DNA of 64,000 bases from Ctena decussata (taxonomy: Eukaryota; Mollusca; Bivalvia; Lucinida; Lucinidae), in assembly GCA_963989385.1 (NCBI GenBank), contig OZ022506.1:6613415-6677414 (forward strand), written 5' to 3'. The notes beneath the pieces were generated by a model, which saw nothing but the letters and a program-made list of their open reading frames with translations, did not search any database and had not been told where the DNA came from. Position 1 is the first letter of the stretch. Each line of letters opens with the position of its first letter. Below are positions 53,993-64,000 of this stretch, one piece after another. The position numbers and the translations under genes were made by a program.

Positions 53993-54547
53993 GCAGACGT
54001 AAATATTGTCATCTGCTTTTTGGCGCTTTAAGGGTTAAACGTAAGACTCAGTCTGAGCCGAAGCGCAGGCTTATTTGAGATCTCACAGTATGCACCTGTC
54101 TTAAGTACCTTGTTCAAGCTTTTCCAGTCATTTGAATTTTTAAGGACAGAAGATAAGGTATTCATACTGAAGTGCGCTGCAAACGACAAGTAACAATGCT
54201 ATATAAGAATTGTTTTACACACAAACGATATCCAAGACAAAACTCCAGGGAACAGGACCAAAAGGGCAATAAAATGTTATTGGTATGAACGAAAAAATTA
54301 CTTTTGTATACTGAGAGCATTTTGTGATTGTATCAAAGTATTTTTGCAATTAAAATCTGTTGTTTTGCGAAGGTGAAATATCAAACACAGGAAATGGAAT
54401 TGAATAGAACACAATATGGCATGCGGTGTCAGAAAAAAAACCTGCTGTCATATATGACGCACATACTCAGGCCAGGCTTACTGCTTGCTCAGACCAGCCT
54501 GCCAAGAAGCATCTCTTGCTATATCATGTGTAATACATACATATTCA
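53993..54547. other. Non-coding DNA, no gene recognised
   Basis: No exon, RNA gene or repeat that I can support. Confidence 0.5.
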
Positions 54548-54619
54548 AATGCGAACTGCATATGCTCTAACCAGACTGCGCATTTGCGCAGGCTGGTCTG
54601 AGCATGCGCAAGTCGCATA
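54548..54619. repeat. 72 bp foldback (ctgatcagactg family relative)
   Basis: ATGCTCTAACCAGACTGCGC pairs with GCGCAGGCTGGTCTGAGCAT, closed further out by ATGCGAACT / AGTCGCAT. Confidence 0.78.
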
Positions 54620-55132
54620 TCCGTTAAGACAGATTTCTTTTGAAGGGTTTGAAGTAGAATCAACTAGAAAATATATTCTTGCATTAATTACCAAGAGGAT
54701 AAAGTACAATACTGCAATAAAATAATAAGTCCCAGTTTGTCATAGAAATGTATTTGAAAATGATATTCTAAATAAGTCGTAAAGATAATAGTACTTTTAA
54801 TAATAGAATACATTTGCGTATATAATTGAGAAAATTCCCCATGCTAGCCTTTGCTAATGTTTCACGACACATAAACAGAAAAGTGGCATTGAAACTGTCG
54901 GTCTCTAATTTCAGATTTTATTGTTTTCCATTAGAAATAGTTTTAAGTGTTGTTTTTATCACGGTGAAATATACAAAAGAAATGACAAGCACTGATAAAT
55001 ACATGACAAGAAAAGAAGTTCTTTTCATGTACATTCAATACCATCCACTAAGGAAAATATCCAGCATTCATTATCAGTAGACTGATTCATTCGCTCCCAG
55101 CTACCGGAATTTCTCAGGCTTTATGATAACGA
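54620..55132. other. AT-rich non-coding DNA
   Basis: The 84-codon frame 54826-55080 has no similarity or splice context. Confidence 0.5.
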
Positions 55133-55330
55133 TAAATGAGTATTCTTTCAGGGGAAGCAACTCTGCCATTTTAATTTTTGCCCCCCCCCACCTCTCTTTT
55201 CATTTTTTTTTGGGGGGGAGGGGGGGGGAGGGGGTCAACTCTTAAAAGAAAGAATTTTCTCCTGCAGGAGCAAATTTGTTTTGATAAGAGCAGACCCCAT
55301 TTTGTAAAGCAAAAATGGAGTCACTAAAGT
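55133..55330. repeat. Dispersed repeat, copy 5, with C/G homopolymer tracts
   Basis: ATTCTTTCAGGGGAAGCAAC, GTCAACTCTTAAAAG, TTCTCCTGCAGGAGCAAAT and AGCAGACCCC in family order. The middle is an unusual C10 / T-run / G-rich stretch (55190-55235). Confidence 0.6.
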
Positions 55331-55875
55331 TGTCTAGCGTTGTAAATGAAGGAAAGAACACCTGAATCAAAGTTCAAAGGATGTTTCTGTACACGCTTGT
55401 CTTTATCTCCATTGTGGTTCGCTTTGAGCGTTAGAAAATACACCCTTAAAACGTTGGCTAAGAAAACGTTGTGTATGCGGACATTGTCAGCATGTACATT
55501 TAATACTAGGAATCAGGCAAAAAGAGAATTCCCTGTGCAGACCGAGCTAAATCTTCGCTACAAGACAAGCAATTATTATTAAACCAAGTTCATGAATTGG
55601 GGTGGTTAATGACGTTAGCTATGGTGCAGAATCGCCGTTCGGCCAGCTGGCGACTGAAAAACTATCCAGCTGTACTGAATGGGTACCTTTTGAAATTAGG
55701 GAATGATAATACAGTGGATCGCACATTTCATATCCTGAGATACTGTAGACCTCTAGCCCCCACTATCTACGGCCGCTAGGGCACGGAAAACCTTTACCTT
55801 CATTTATGCATTGGTTTTTCTTCAACAACAACAACAAAACTGAGCCTTAGTTTATCACACACTGAGTGATATAAT
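55331..55875. other. Non-coding DNA, no gene recognised
   Basis: Two ~60-78 codon frames have no family similarity. Confidence 0.45.
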
Positions 55876-56253
55876 TTAAAGAGTAACTACACTTCAAGAA
55901 CTGACTGAATCAGAGCCCAAACCCTATCCCCAACATCAAAGGGAAAGATTGACAAAGACATCCCAACAAACAATAAATTACAAGTGATAAGCCGAGTCAG
56001 CAGCTCTTTCCCAAAATGGTGGCAACTCAGCTATCTTTACTGAACTAAATAATTTAGACCAACAGAAGGGTTACAACAGACTAAGCAAATTATACGAAAA
56101 ACATTTAACAATTATTTTTACCTATTTTCTATTTTTATTATAGAAGGGTTAAAATGCGAACACAATAAATTAAACAGCACCGAACATAAAACAAATGCAA
56201 CCGCAACAAAAGTACCGCCTTGGGACGGTCAGTAAAAACTACTGGGGGTTTAA
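55876..56253 (-). mobile_element. 378 bp repeat bounded by TTAA, copy 2
   Basis: Same unit as 29991-30377, starting TTAAAGAGTAACTAC and ending CTACTGGGGGTTTAA. It stands alone here, without the RT pseudogene that accompanies copy 1. Confidence 0.8.
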
Positions 56254-56390
56254 ACATGTTCGAGACGTTTCTTTTGAAAATCTGCAGTAATAAACAGGCA
56301 AAAGGGTTTTACCCATTTAAGAACCGTTCTGATACGGTGAAAAACTGCATCACATCTTGTGTTGCATTTTAATTATAATTGTGCCGCGAC

Positions 56391-56617
56391 AAGACAAAAC
56401 AAACAAAGTGGCATGTGTTCCCAGCAAAGACTCAGATCAGCATTGGCGTCCGCCGAGTCTGATCAGAGTCTTCCGTGTGCGCTTTAGGTAGCTAGAGGTC
56501 AAAGCTAGTCCATGCGGACAGCGAAGACTCTGATAAGACTCGACAGACGCCAAGGCGGATCTGAGTCTTTACAGGGCGCACATGCCACTTTATTGTTTTT
56601 GTCGTGGTGCGGCTACA
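56391..56617. mobile_element. ~240 bp foldback element, diverged copy
   Basis: GTGCCGCGACAAGACAAAAC to GTCGTGGTGCGGCTACA with paired AGTCTGATCAGAGTCTTC / GAAGACTCTGATAAGACT. It is the most diverged of the full-length copies. Confidence 0.82.
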
Positions 56618-56631
56618 AATTATTATCACCT

Positions 56632-56855
56632 GGGGCCGTATTCATAAAGCCACTTAAGTCGTTGCTATGCGGTTGCTAAGGCTAAATATCTATAAAGGAG
56701 ATTCCCTGCAACTATGAAATCTGGTCTGGAGGAACAGTCTTTGTAAGACTGTTCCTCCAGAGCAAATTGCATAGTTTTAGGGAATTTCCTTCAAAAAAAT
56801 TTAGCCTTAGCAACAGCATAGCAACCACTTAGGTCGTTTTATGAATACGGTCCCT
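56632..56855. mobile_element. 224 bp hairpin MITE (GGCCGTATTCATAAA), twin 1
   Basis: GGGGCCGTATTCATAAAGCC pairs with a right end reading TTTTATGAATACGGTCC. GTTGCTAAGGCTAAAT / TTTAGCCTTAGCAAC and CTGGAGGAACAGTC / GACTGTTCCTCCAG continue the stem to the centre, so it is a single long hairpin of ~105 bp arms. Confidence 0.88.
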
Positions 56856-56991
56856 GGACTTAAATCCCATCAACAAGAAACTGAGAATGAGCCAAAGTTC
56901 TTACTGCACGTGAATGTTGTGTATGCATGCGTAGTCTGGCTACAGATCCAATGTTCAAATATTCCTGTGCGTAAAGGAACATCTGGGCCCA

Positions 56992-57214
56992 GGGGCCGTA
57001 TTTATGAAACGACTTAAGTGGTTGCTATGCTGTTGCTAAGGTTAAATTTCTTTGAAGGAGATTCCCTACAACTATTAAATCTGCTCTAGAGGAACAGTCT
57101 GAAAAAGACTTTTCCTCCAGAGCAAATTTCATAGTTGTAGGAAATCTCCTTTCTAGAAATCAAGCCTTAGCAACAGCATAGCAATGACTTAAGTGCTTTC
57201 ATAAATACGGCCAC
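56992..57214. mobile_element. 223 bp hairpin MITE (GGCCGTATTTATGAA), twin 2
   Basis: Same architecture as twin 1 (GGGGCCGTATTTATGAAACG ... TTTCATAAATACGGCCAC, centre CTAGAGGAACAGTC), 136 bp further on. The outer sequences have differences that remain partly compensated across the stem. Confidence 0.88.
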
Positions 57215-57460
57215 AGGTTCTTAATCATTTTTAAAGTTGAGGACCACCTGAAAACTTAAGGTGGAAAATTTTGCCTTTAGAAAACCCATATTTAAATCAT
57301 ATTGAAAATCGAAGATTTTGCGTGATCCTGCTGACAATTGTCATAGAAATGTAATACGAAAGAAAAATCAAATACATTTAGTTTTTGGAAGCTTCTCAGT
57401 TTAACACAAGTAATTTGATACCTTAACTTTAAGGTCGTCCTTTAGTTGTGAACCTCGGCT
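57215..57460. mobile_element. MITE-like inverted repeat (GGTTC..TTAAAGTTG family)
   Basis: Left ...AGGTTCTTAATCATTTTTAA, AAAGTTGAGGACCACC, and right AACTTTAAGGTCGTCC, TTTAGTTGTGAACCTCGG are complementary at the ends. Related to 62817-63082. Confidence 0.6.
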
Positions 57461-58330
57461 CTGAAGCAAAGTGTAATACACAGGCTTAAGCTTCGTAGTA
57501 AGCTAAAACCGCTTTCTTGGTCAAACAAACAGGTAAACCGGCGTAGACAATGATACCTGATATTTTATATGATTTTTTTTTTCTGCTGAACTGTAAGTTT
57601 CGAGATCTTATTTGAATTAAGTAACTAGATTTAAAACGGTCCCTAAATCTTGGATTTAGATATTTTAGTTCCATGGTGCGCTAACAAGGCAAATGCGTTT
57701 TCCAGACATGCATTTTAATTTTTTAAGTTTTTCAATCGAATAGCCACCTAGGTAGATTTGAACTTATTTTCAAATTATTATGACGTCTAAGTGATTAAAT
57801 ATTGATATAATTCGCTCAGAAAATAATTCCAATCTTTTGTAAAGCCAGTGCAAATATGAAGATTTATATGTAGTTTTGATTTACGTTGTATTATATTAGA
57901 AACAAAATAATCTGTGCCCAGATATGCGAAAATGTACCTAATGGCGTTTGCGTAAAGAGAGGACTCGATTCAGAATGTGCGAATCCTACGGATATGTGCC
58001 TGAGGGAGAAAAATTCATTCCATAAGACGAAACCCATTTTGTATACAGAGACAGGAAGAAAATGACAGATATGGTTCACCTTGAAGAATACTTTCTGACC
58101 TGAGCCGTCCCTGTTTGAACATTCTAAAAGGTCTCTTTTCTACGACACACCTAAATTATTTTTCCAAAACTTATTGACTAATACAAATAATGCTTTACAT
58201 GCTTGTTTTCTTATCTTAAAAATGCCATCCCAAGATTAAAAAGTCATATTTATAACAACGATATTATATTAAATAAGATAATAAATTAAAAAAAAACATG
58301 ACATTTATGGCAAGATTTTTATTGCATATT
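57461..58330. other. AT-rich non-coding DNA
   Basis: No exon, RNA gene or repeat that I can support. Confidence 0.5.
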
Positions 58331-58568
58331 TGAGCCGCGACGTGACAAAACCAACAAAGTGGTTGTGCGCCCAGCGCAGACTCAGATCAGCCTGGGCATC
58401 CGCCCAGTCTGATCAGAGTCTTCGCTGTCCGCATGAAGGTAGTCTAGTCCCTCAGCTACCTTTTAAGCGCAAAGCGAGGAGTCTGATAAGATTGTCCGGA
58501 TGCCCAGGTTGATTTGAGTCTGCGATGGGCGCACAACCACTTTGTTGGTTTTCTCATGTCGCGGCTCA
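58331..58568. mobile_element. ~240 bp foldback element, last copy
   Basis: TGAGCCGCGACGTGACAAAA to TTCTCATGTCGCGGCTCA, arms complementary. Its 60-codon shadow frame is nearly the same as that of the copy at 8918. Confidence 0.9.
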
Positions 58569-59084
58569 TTTGTTCTCTTGCGGGACAGGAGCAATTATTT
58601 CTTTAGAGAAATTATAAGCTTTTGCGTCAGGGGACTTGGAAAATTACATACGATTTGGAGCGCAACCCAGCAAAGCAGTCGAGATTTTGGGGATCACATT
58701 TCCGCTATATTTCTAAATAAATGAACACCCAAAGACTCCTCATGAGGGTCGCCATGGCCTGAGTGGCAAAGAAACTCCGCTACTGAGAAATAAAAATGAA
58801 AATAAAAATGCATTTTTTCATTAAGAGGTGCGCATGTGCAGATTAAACGAGTTTTCTGATGATGGAAACAAAATACTTTTACAAATATAGAATATCAAAT
58901 GGCAATAATAAGTCGCTTGGAATCTTCAATGCTTGTTCCTATTCTATATACTAGTGTTTCCGGTAATAAATTGAGCTAAATTCCATGTAAAGTACATGTT
59001 GCGAATGGCTGATATTGAGAGAAAGAAATAATAAGAGATGAAAGGTGTTACTTTATTATTGTGTATGGGTACACCTCTATCTTT
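58569..59084. other. Non-coding DNA with a tRNA-like fragment
   Basis: GGGTCGCCATGGCCTGAGTG at ~58747 resembles a truncated tRNA-type A-box region of a SINE; no B box follows. Nothing else is recognised. Confidence 0.4.
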
Positions 59085-59310
59085 TCCCAGGGGTTGTCAA
59101 AGGAAGACAAAAAAATTGTGACTTTTTGTTTGCTTCCCCGTGCAAAAAAGAAAAGTTTCAAAAAAAAGGGGTCTTCTCTAAAATGAAAGAATTCGCTACA
59201 AGAGGAGCAAATTTCTTCATTTAAGAGTTGATCCTTATTTGGAAGGGAGGCAACACGAAAACATAACACTTGTTTCCCCTGAAAGCGTACCCATTCACCT
59301 TAAAATAATA
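59085..59310. repeat. Dispersed repeat, copy 6 of the 6255 family
   Basis: GTGACTTTTTGTTTGCTTCC, ACAAGAGGAGCAAATTTC, TTTAAGAGTTGATCC and CTGAAAGCGTACCCATTCAC; nearly full length. Confidence 0.65.
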
Positions 59311-59441
59311 ACGGTTAATGTTCCATATGCATACTTATATTGGGCGGTGTCATGGGAAAATGTACTTGATGCTTCAGAGCACCAGTGTCTATTCTATGGA
59401 CACTGGAGTAATCTGCAGTGTGGAAAGTGAACAATCTGGCC

Positions 59442-59581
59442 CCGAGGTTATAAAACTTGAGTACATTCTTAAACTCAAAAATAAGCATACCGATTGGCTG
59501 CTTCCGAGCATGTGCTCGGAAGCAGCCAATCGGTGTGCTTAAATTTGAGTCTGAGATTAAACTCAAGTTTTATAACCTCGG
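59442..59581. repeat. 140 bp near-perfect palindrome
   Basis: The left arm runs CCGAGGTTATAAAACTTGAG to CGATTGGCTGCTTCCGAGCA; the right arm runs TGCTCGGAAGCAGCCAATCG to CTCAAGTTTTATAACCTCGG. The arms of ~69 bp meet at CATG with almost no loop. Confidence 0.88.
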
Positions 59582-60307
59582 ACCCTGATCTCCTGCCCAA
59601 ATGCTCAGCCTGATTAAACTATAGTATTCGCACTGATTCCTACAGTTTCCTTTTCACTCGACACCCCCAGTATGATTTCAGACCAGAATCACACATGGCA
59701 TAACTAATTGTCAAAACTAATTCAAACTGTAATTGTATTTTGGGGTTTATATAATTAGAAATAATAATTGTTCGCCCCATCATACGTCATTACTCCTTTT
59801 GCCCATCAGGAAATTTGTTTGAAGCAAAATATAAAGCAGCAGGGGCTTGCACATGGAATTGATAATTTAGCCGGTGTCCACGAAAAACGCCTTACAAGGA
59901 GATACGAACGACTTTTGGGAATTCTGTTTAGTGAATGGCCTCAGATGACACCAGCAAAGGCACTGATCAGACTGCAGTCGTGCTGTGTATCAGTGTATAC
60001 CTCAATTTATAAATGCCTAGCGTCCCACCGCAGCGGTCCTTCCAAACAGAGTAGACACACATCAGTCGGCGCAAAACGCAGAATTTGATAGGGCCTGTAC
60101 CGATGAAACAAAGGAATTTCCGAGAAAAATTATAAATTAAATTAAATTTCAATCGGTCTCTCCTTTAGCTGGAAATCGACCAGTCCAAACTATGAAATAG
60201 AAGAGTCAGTTTTAGTCTAATAGCAAAATCGCCGAAGCACAATCTATTATAAAAGCGGTACAGTCTTCACAATTGATGACCAATAGAGGGGAAGGACAGA
60301 CGAAATC
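59582..60307. other. Non-coding DNA, one unassigned frame
   Basis: A 106-codon plus frame at 59768-60088 (includes RLTRRYERLLGILFSEWPQM) looks more protein-like than its neighbours but matches no family I know, lacks an ATG near its start, and shows no clear splice sites. I do not call it a gene. Confidence 0.35.
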
Positions 60308-60385
60308 GTTGCCAGGAGTGTGCAGCTATGTTTTCGTTCCGTCTACCCTCCTGGCGAACATCGTTATGAGAACAGGTCAAAACAA
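60308..60385 (-). mobile_element. Diverged tRNA-like SINE fragment, copy 3 of the 7345 family
   Basis: GTTGCCAGGAGTGTGCAGCT, CGTTCCGTCTACCCTCCTGG and CGAACATCGTTATGAGAA parallel the 7345 and 12459 copies. Confidence 0.5.
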
Positions 60386-62816
60386 ACAAAGAGAAAAAGA
60401 GAGAGAAAAAAAATAAACACTATTGATGACATTATGTTGGTTGACGTGCTTTTTTGTATCAAAGGGAGGGAGAACAGTTTTTTTTTTGTTCTGTTCTGTT
60501 CAAGTTTAGGTAATTCGATTTGCCAACTTAAATGACACAGATACTTTTTTCAACCCTTATTATGTGAAAGTCTAGGACGTCTTTTTCTTTCTTTTTTATT
60601 ATATTTTTTAACCGGCCAGTCTTGATGCTATATACAAAGACACTGCGATGGAATTTACGAAGGCAAAGCTGTAGCGATATTTTACGATAAAATACGAATT
60701 GTATCACCTGAATTTATAGAGCAGTGGGCCTTTAATACAGTAACTCACAACATGCAATGTTGTAGCCAACGTAGGCAAAAATCAGCATGTTGATCGTATG
60801 AGATTATCCAAGGGACGTTATCCTAGGTCGCGCTATTGTCTCTAAATAGGACATAGTAATTTACCTTAGCAAATGGACAGCAGTCGTATCGATCGCCCTG
60901 TGCTCGGAAAAAAGTATGTCACTCGTCTCTTCTGAGGAAGTAATAATGTAATTTAACGAAAGGACCCGTGATCAATTTTAGAAGATAAAGTCAAATTTTA
61001 CATATTAGGTGCTTAGGTGCAACAGCACGTCAGGTAAATATACCTTTTGATTATACTTAACTTTCGCTTTCGATTTCCATTACTTTTACATTTGTATTAC
61101 AGTCGATGTTTTTTTTTTCTTTTTTTTTCTTTTTTGTTGTTGTTTTGTTTTGTATTTCTGATTTTTTTATATTGAGAACTGTCTATAACTGATGCTCGAG
61201 AACCTGCTGAATTTTTAACTTTACAGAATATTAGCGGGTCTTGCAAGAATAACCACTTGGTTTAACAGGGAAATCCCAGTGAATCTTCATGCTTCGTGGT
61301 AAGTCTTTTTTTTCCAAGGCAACTTCCTAATTTCCGAATGCACGATTAGGGAATATCTCACAGGGAAGGCCTGCAGGTGGCTTTTCACTGAGAGTTTTGC
61401 AGTGTTTATATTTAATGTACGAGCACGGAGATTTGTAATACCTGGGTCTACTTTCAGTTTCGGTTATCGGGGAATACAGGGCCAAGGACCACAATCATTC
61501 CTTAAAATGGTGACCATAACGAATTTAGGACGATGTTTTACCTTAGCTAAGTAATTTCCTTAAAATGTGATTTTGGACCCTATCTAAATGATCACCTTTA
61601 CTAAGATTTTAAATTTTGCTAAATCGATTTTTACTGAAAAGATTACGAATTTCATCAAGATGATTCAATGTTTTGTTTGATATTAGCGACATAAGACCTT
61701 TCCGCGCTCTGTCTAAATTGGCAATTCATTTTTGTTGTTGTTTTCTTTTTCGTTTTGCACCTACTGTCAGGGTGTCAGGAATGATCATTCACAACCCCCG
61801 GGGTGGCGGTGAAAAGTCTTATAATCAGTGCCGCTGTATTTAGGCCTTTTTGAGCCATTGGCTTTATCGATTATTTTGATTTGAGACACCAAAAAATGTG
61901 CCTGCGCATTTGTGCAGTTTGATCAGAGCCTTTGCTGCTCGCACATAATATTTATGGACGAAATTTCTAACAACTATGAATTGCTAACAATTATTATGGT
62001 GGATGTCATAGGAGACCCTCAGTCAAAATATGATTCTGTGGGATTGTATTACAGTAAAGGAGAGAGAGAGTGCCAAAAGCCGCTCCAGTTCCACAATAAA
62101 GATACATTTGATATCTTTACCACAGTAGACTGGATTCCCCTAATATCACGGTAGTTAATTTTAATGACAGCCAGAAATAAATAAAAAGAGCTGGACTGAT
62201 TAAATATAATATTTTACTTATTATCCTTTGGTCATCCCATATTCTCCTGCACTTTGGAAAATCATATCTTTTGTAACCGAATTTGCCACCCCGGCCTTGG
62301 TATCTTCGTGCATCTTCCTCCAACAGGGAAGATATCCTGATCCTGATAGTTTCTTCCCCAGTACACACACACTCTAGTTATCTGTGTCCGACCCCCCTCC
62401 CCCCCCCCAACACACACACACATCACTTTAATTTGCTTCTGTGCTCTCTTCCCCTCCTCCTCGCCCCCACCCTCCTCCCCCTCCCCAACATACACATCAC
62501 TTTAATACACCTGAAAGTACTTCTCCATCGCCACGTCCCAGGTATATCGAGTGAACGAGGGGATAACCACTTGTATTGATAAGCGGTTCGGGGAGATATA
62601 AACAGACCTAGGTATCAAGGTATATCTGCCCACCCCAGTTCACCCCCGTCTCCGCCTGTCTAACTATAATTTGAAAGGTAGAGAGAAGATACCCAGGCTT
62701 GTCTGGCTCCTCAAGTGATTTTTCGAACACAACGAGTGAGGAACGGGTGACAGAAGAAGCCTTTCGTAAATTATAGGATGTGGGGGTATCTCCCCTCCCT
62801 TAATTTTTCATTTCCT
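60386..62816. other. Non-coding, with low-complexity tracts
   Basis: A- and T-rich tracts at 60395-60415, 60478-60500 and 61110-61165. A C-rich and (AC)n tract lies at 62390-62425, with C/T-rich runs to 62490. The ~100-codon frames at 62262-62579 derive from these. 61490-61700 contains weak matches to the GGTTCAC MITE family. No gene. Confidence 0.5.
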
Positions 62817-63082
62817 GGGTCCAGGTTCACCATTATTCCTTCAACTTAAGGACCACTTTAACTTTAAGGTAAAAATTTTCATTTGTAAATAAAAGCTAAC
62901 AGAGACAAAAGGTATTAATATTTCTTCCTTATTACAATTTCATGAATGTTTGCTCAGGATCAGTTAAAAGCTGCGTTACTGGATACGATTTAAATACATG
63001 TATAATGTTTCTCAGAGTGATTTTTCCATCTTGAAATTAAGGCAGTCCTTAACGTTAAGAATGATTGTGAACCTGGGCCCAG
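62817..63082. mobile_element. 266 bp MITE with GGGTCCAGGTTCAC ends
   Basis: GGGTCCAGGTTCACCATTAT and GATTGTGAACCTGGGCCC form terminal inverted repeats. CTTAAGGACCACTTTAACTT pairs loosely with GGCAGTCCTTAACGTTAAG. No ORF. Confidence 0.7.
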
Positions 63083-63227
63083 ATCTTACTGCCTTTCATG
63101 CTACGTATTCAAAGAGGGTATGGGGGAGATAGTGACTCGTTGGTTTAAAGTTAAACAGAGCTTGGCTATCTCGCATGCGACTCTGGGAAGGCTCGAACCA
63201 CGGCGGTGGCAGTCCTAACAATTGAGA

Positions 63228-63433
63228 TTGATGGATGTATGGATTGATGACTTTCGCTTTTACGTCCTTTTTAATATTAGTTCGGTCATATCAGGACAAT
63301 TGGAGGGTGTTGAAAGGCAGTGGGCAAAAAAGAGTCTTTTTTACGATTGGAAACGATTCATCCAGCGGGAATCGAACCCAGAACATCGAGGTTAGCAAGC
63401 CAGAACTTAACCAGTAGAGATACCGTGGCTCTT
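63228..63433 (-). mobile_element. tRNA-derived SINE, copy 3 of the 3007 family
   Basis: (GGAT)-like tail, body GGTCATATCAGGACAATTGG, and a minus-strand head with B-box-like GGTTCGATTCCC (63368-63379) and AGAGCCACGGTATCTCTACT at the start. Confidence 0.75.
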
Positions 63434-63532
63434 TTGTCAGCAATCCCAAACACTAGGCCACGAGGGTCGGCAGCAGAGAGGAGATATGGGCCCTAAATGC
63501 ATATCGGGGCCTTGACCTATATTACACGGCAG

Positions 63533-64000
63533 ACTAAACATAGAAAAACTATTCACTTGTTGCGTTTAGCTCAGGTTCTAAGTAACCACAAGGGCTAGAG
63601 TCTTCAAAGTCGTTCGATAGACATATCTAGGAAGGATGTACTAAAAGCAGCGATGCATATGGGACCGTGACATATATTTTATTTCTGAACATAGCAAAAA
63701 TCACCCTGTTGCGTTTAGCTCAGTTTCTAAGTAACCACAAGTATTTAGGTCTTCAAACTTGCCCCATACAAACGTCTACTAATGATCTACTGGCATCAGC
63801 GATGCATATCTGTCAAATACCTATATTTTACGGTTGATTGAACATAGAATAAAATATTCACCTGTTGCGTTTAGCTCAGTGTTTAGTAACCGCAAGAGCA
63901 GGAGTCTTCACACTTGCTCCATAGATACATCTGTGGAAGATCTACTGAAAACAACGATGTACATAGGGCTAGGCGTTAATTTTACGGTTGATTGAACATA
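63533..64000. repeat. Tandem repeat, ~150 bp units, running off the window
   Basis: The marker TTGCGTTTAGCTCAG occurs with its first base near 63559, 63709 and 63864 (spacing ~150 and 155). AAGTAACCACAAG, AGTCTTCA(A/C)A, GATCTACT and GCGATGCATAT recur in each. The last bases (TTTTACGGTTGATTGAACAT) open the next unit. Confidence 0.78.

Noticed and set aside
55190..55235. G-quadruplex element in the C10/G-rich tract
   Set aside because: G runs could form quadruplexes, but the tract interrupts a dispersed repeat and looks like simple homopolymer expansion; there is no regulatory context.
59768..60088. 106-codon plus-strand frame as a coding exon
   Set aside because: It reads somewhat protein-like but has no ATG start of its own, no recognised motif and no convincing acceptor or donor.
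62262..62579. Overlapping ~80-100 codon frames
   Set aside because: They derive from C/T-rich and (AC)n low-complexity sequence.
44101..64000. Further dac exons with a vertebrate-like C-terminus
   Set aside because: I could find no splice-flanked segment resembling the vertebrate DACH tail in this stretch.

Overview
The window is animal nuclear DNA. Introns obey GT-AG, protein-coding sequence is sparse, and most of the rest is short non-autonomous transposons, foldback elements and tRNA-derived SINEs. The repeat repertoire (long foldbacks ending TGAGCCGCGACACGAG, hairpin MITEs ending CCCAGC(A/G)GGCAC, a ~145 bp satellite rich in AGGTCA) is what I associate with bivalve molluscs, probably a venerid clam. 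The species is inference.

The one gene I can identify with confidence is the 3' part of a dachshund (dac/DACH) homologue on the + strand. Eight exons between 28936 and 43208 join without any reading-frame conflict. They encode the RPGRPPKR segment that follows the DACHbox-N (SKI/SNO/DAC) domain, an LPFMQLNHPLL block, an acidic linker, the DACHbox-C core (SSIETLLMNIQGLLKVA) and a basic coiled coil. A ninth, short terminal exon (44081-44100) is plausible but unproven. The DACHbox-N exons are not seen here and should lie upstream.

Layout. Positions 1-28900 are probably intron or upstream DNA of dac: AT-rich sequence with foldbacks, SINEs, hairpin MITEs, a ~645 bp repeat present twice (one copy split by a 1.24 kb Harbinger-like insertion with a TTA target duplication), and an RTE-type LINE remnant. 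Positions 28936-44100 hold the dac exons; the introns contain a broken reverse-transcriptase pseudogene, a second RTE remnant, nested TIR elements, a 675 bp foldback, a 30 bp minisatellite, and a 100-codon antisense ORF with a promoter-like upstream region. Positions 44100-64000 show no recognisable gene. They contain more repeats, notably a 2.6 kb satellite element (51375-53992) with a dimeric higher-order structure and regularly spaced nuclear-receptor-type half-sites, twin MITEs at 56.6-57.2 kb, and a tandem array running off the right edge.

No operon-like or defence-like multi-gene system is visible. The most distinctive features are a developmental regulator with a run of frame-neutral exons, the density of long inverted repeats inside its introns, and several readable transposon-in-transposon events.
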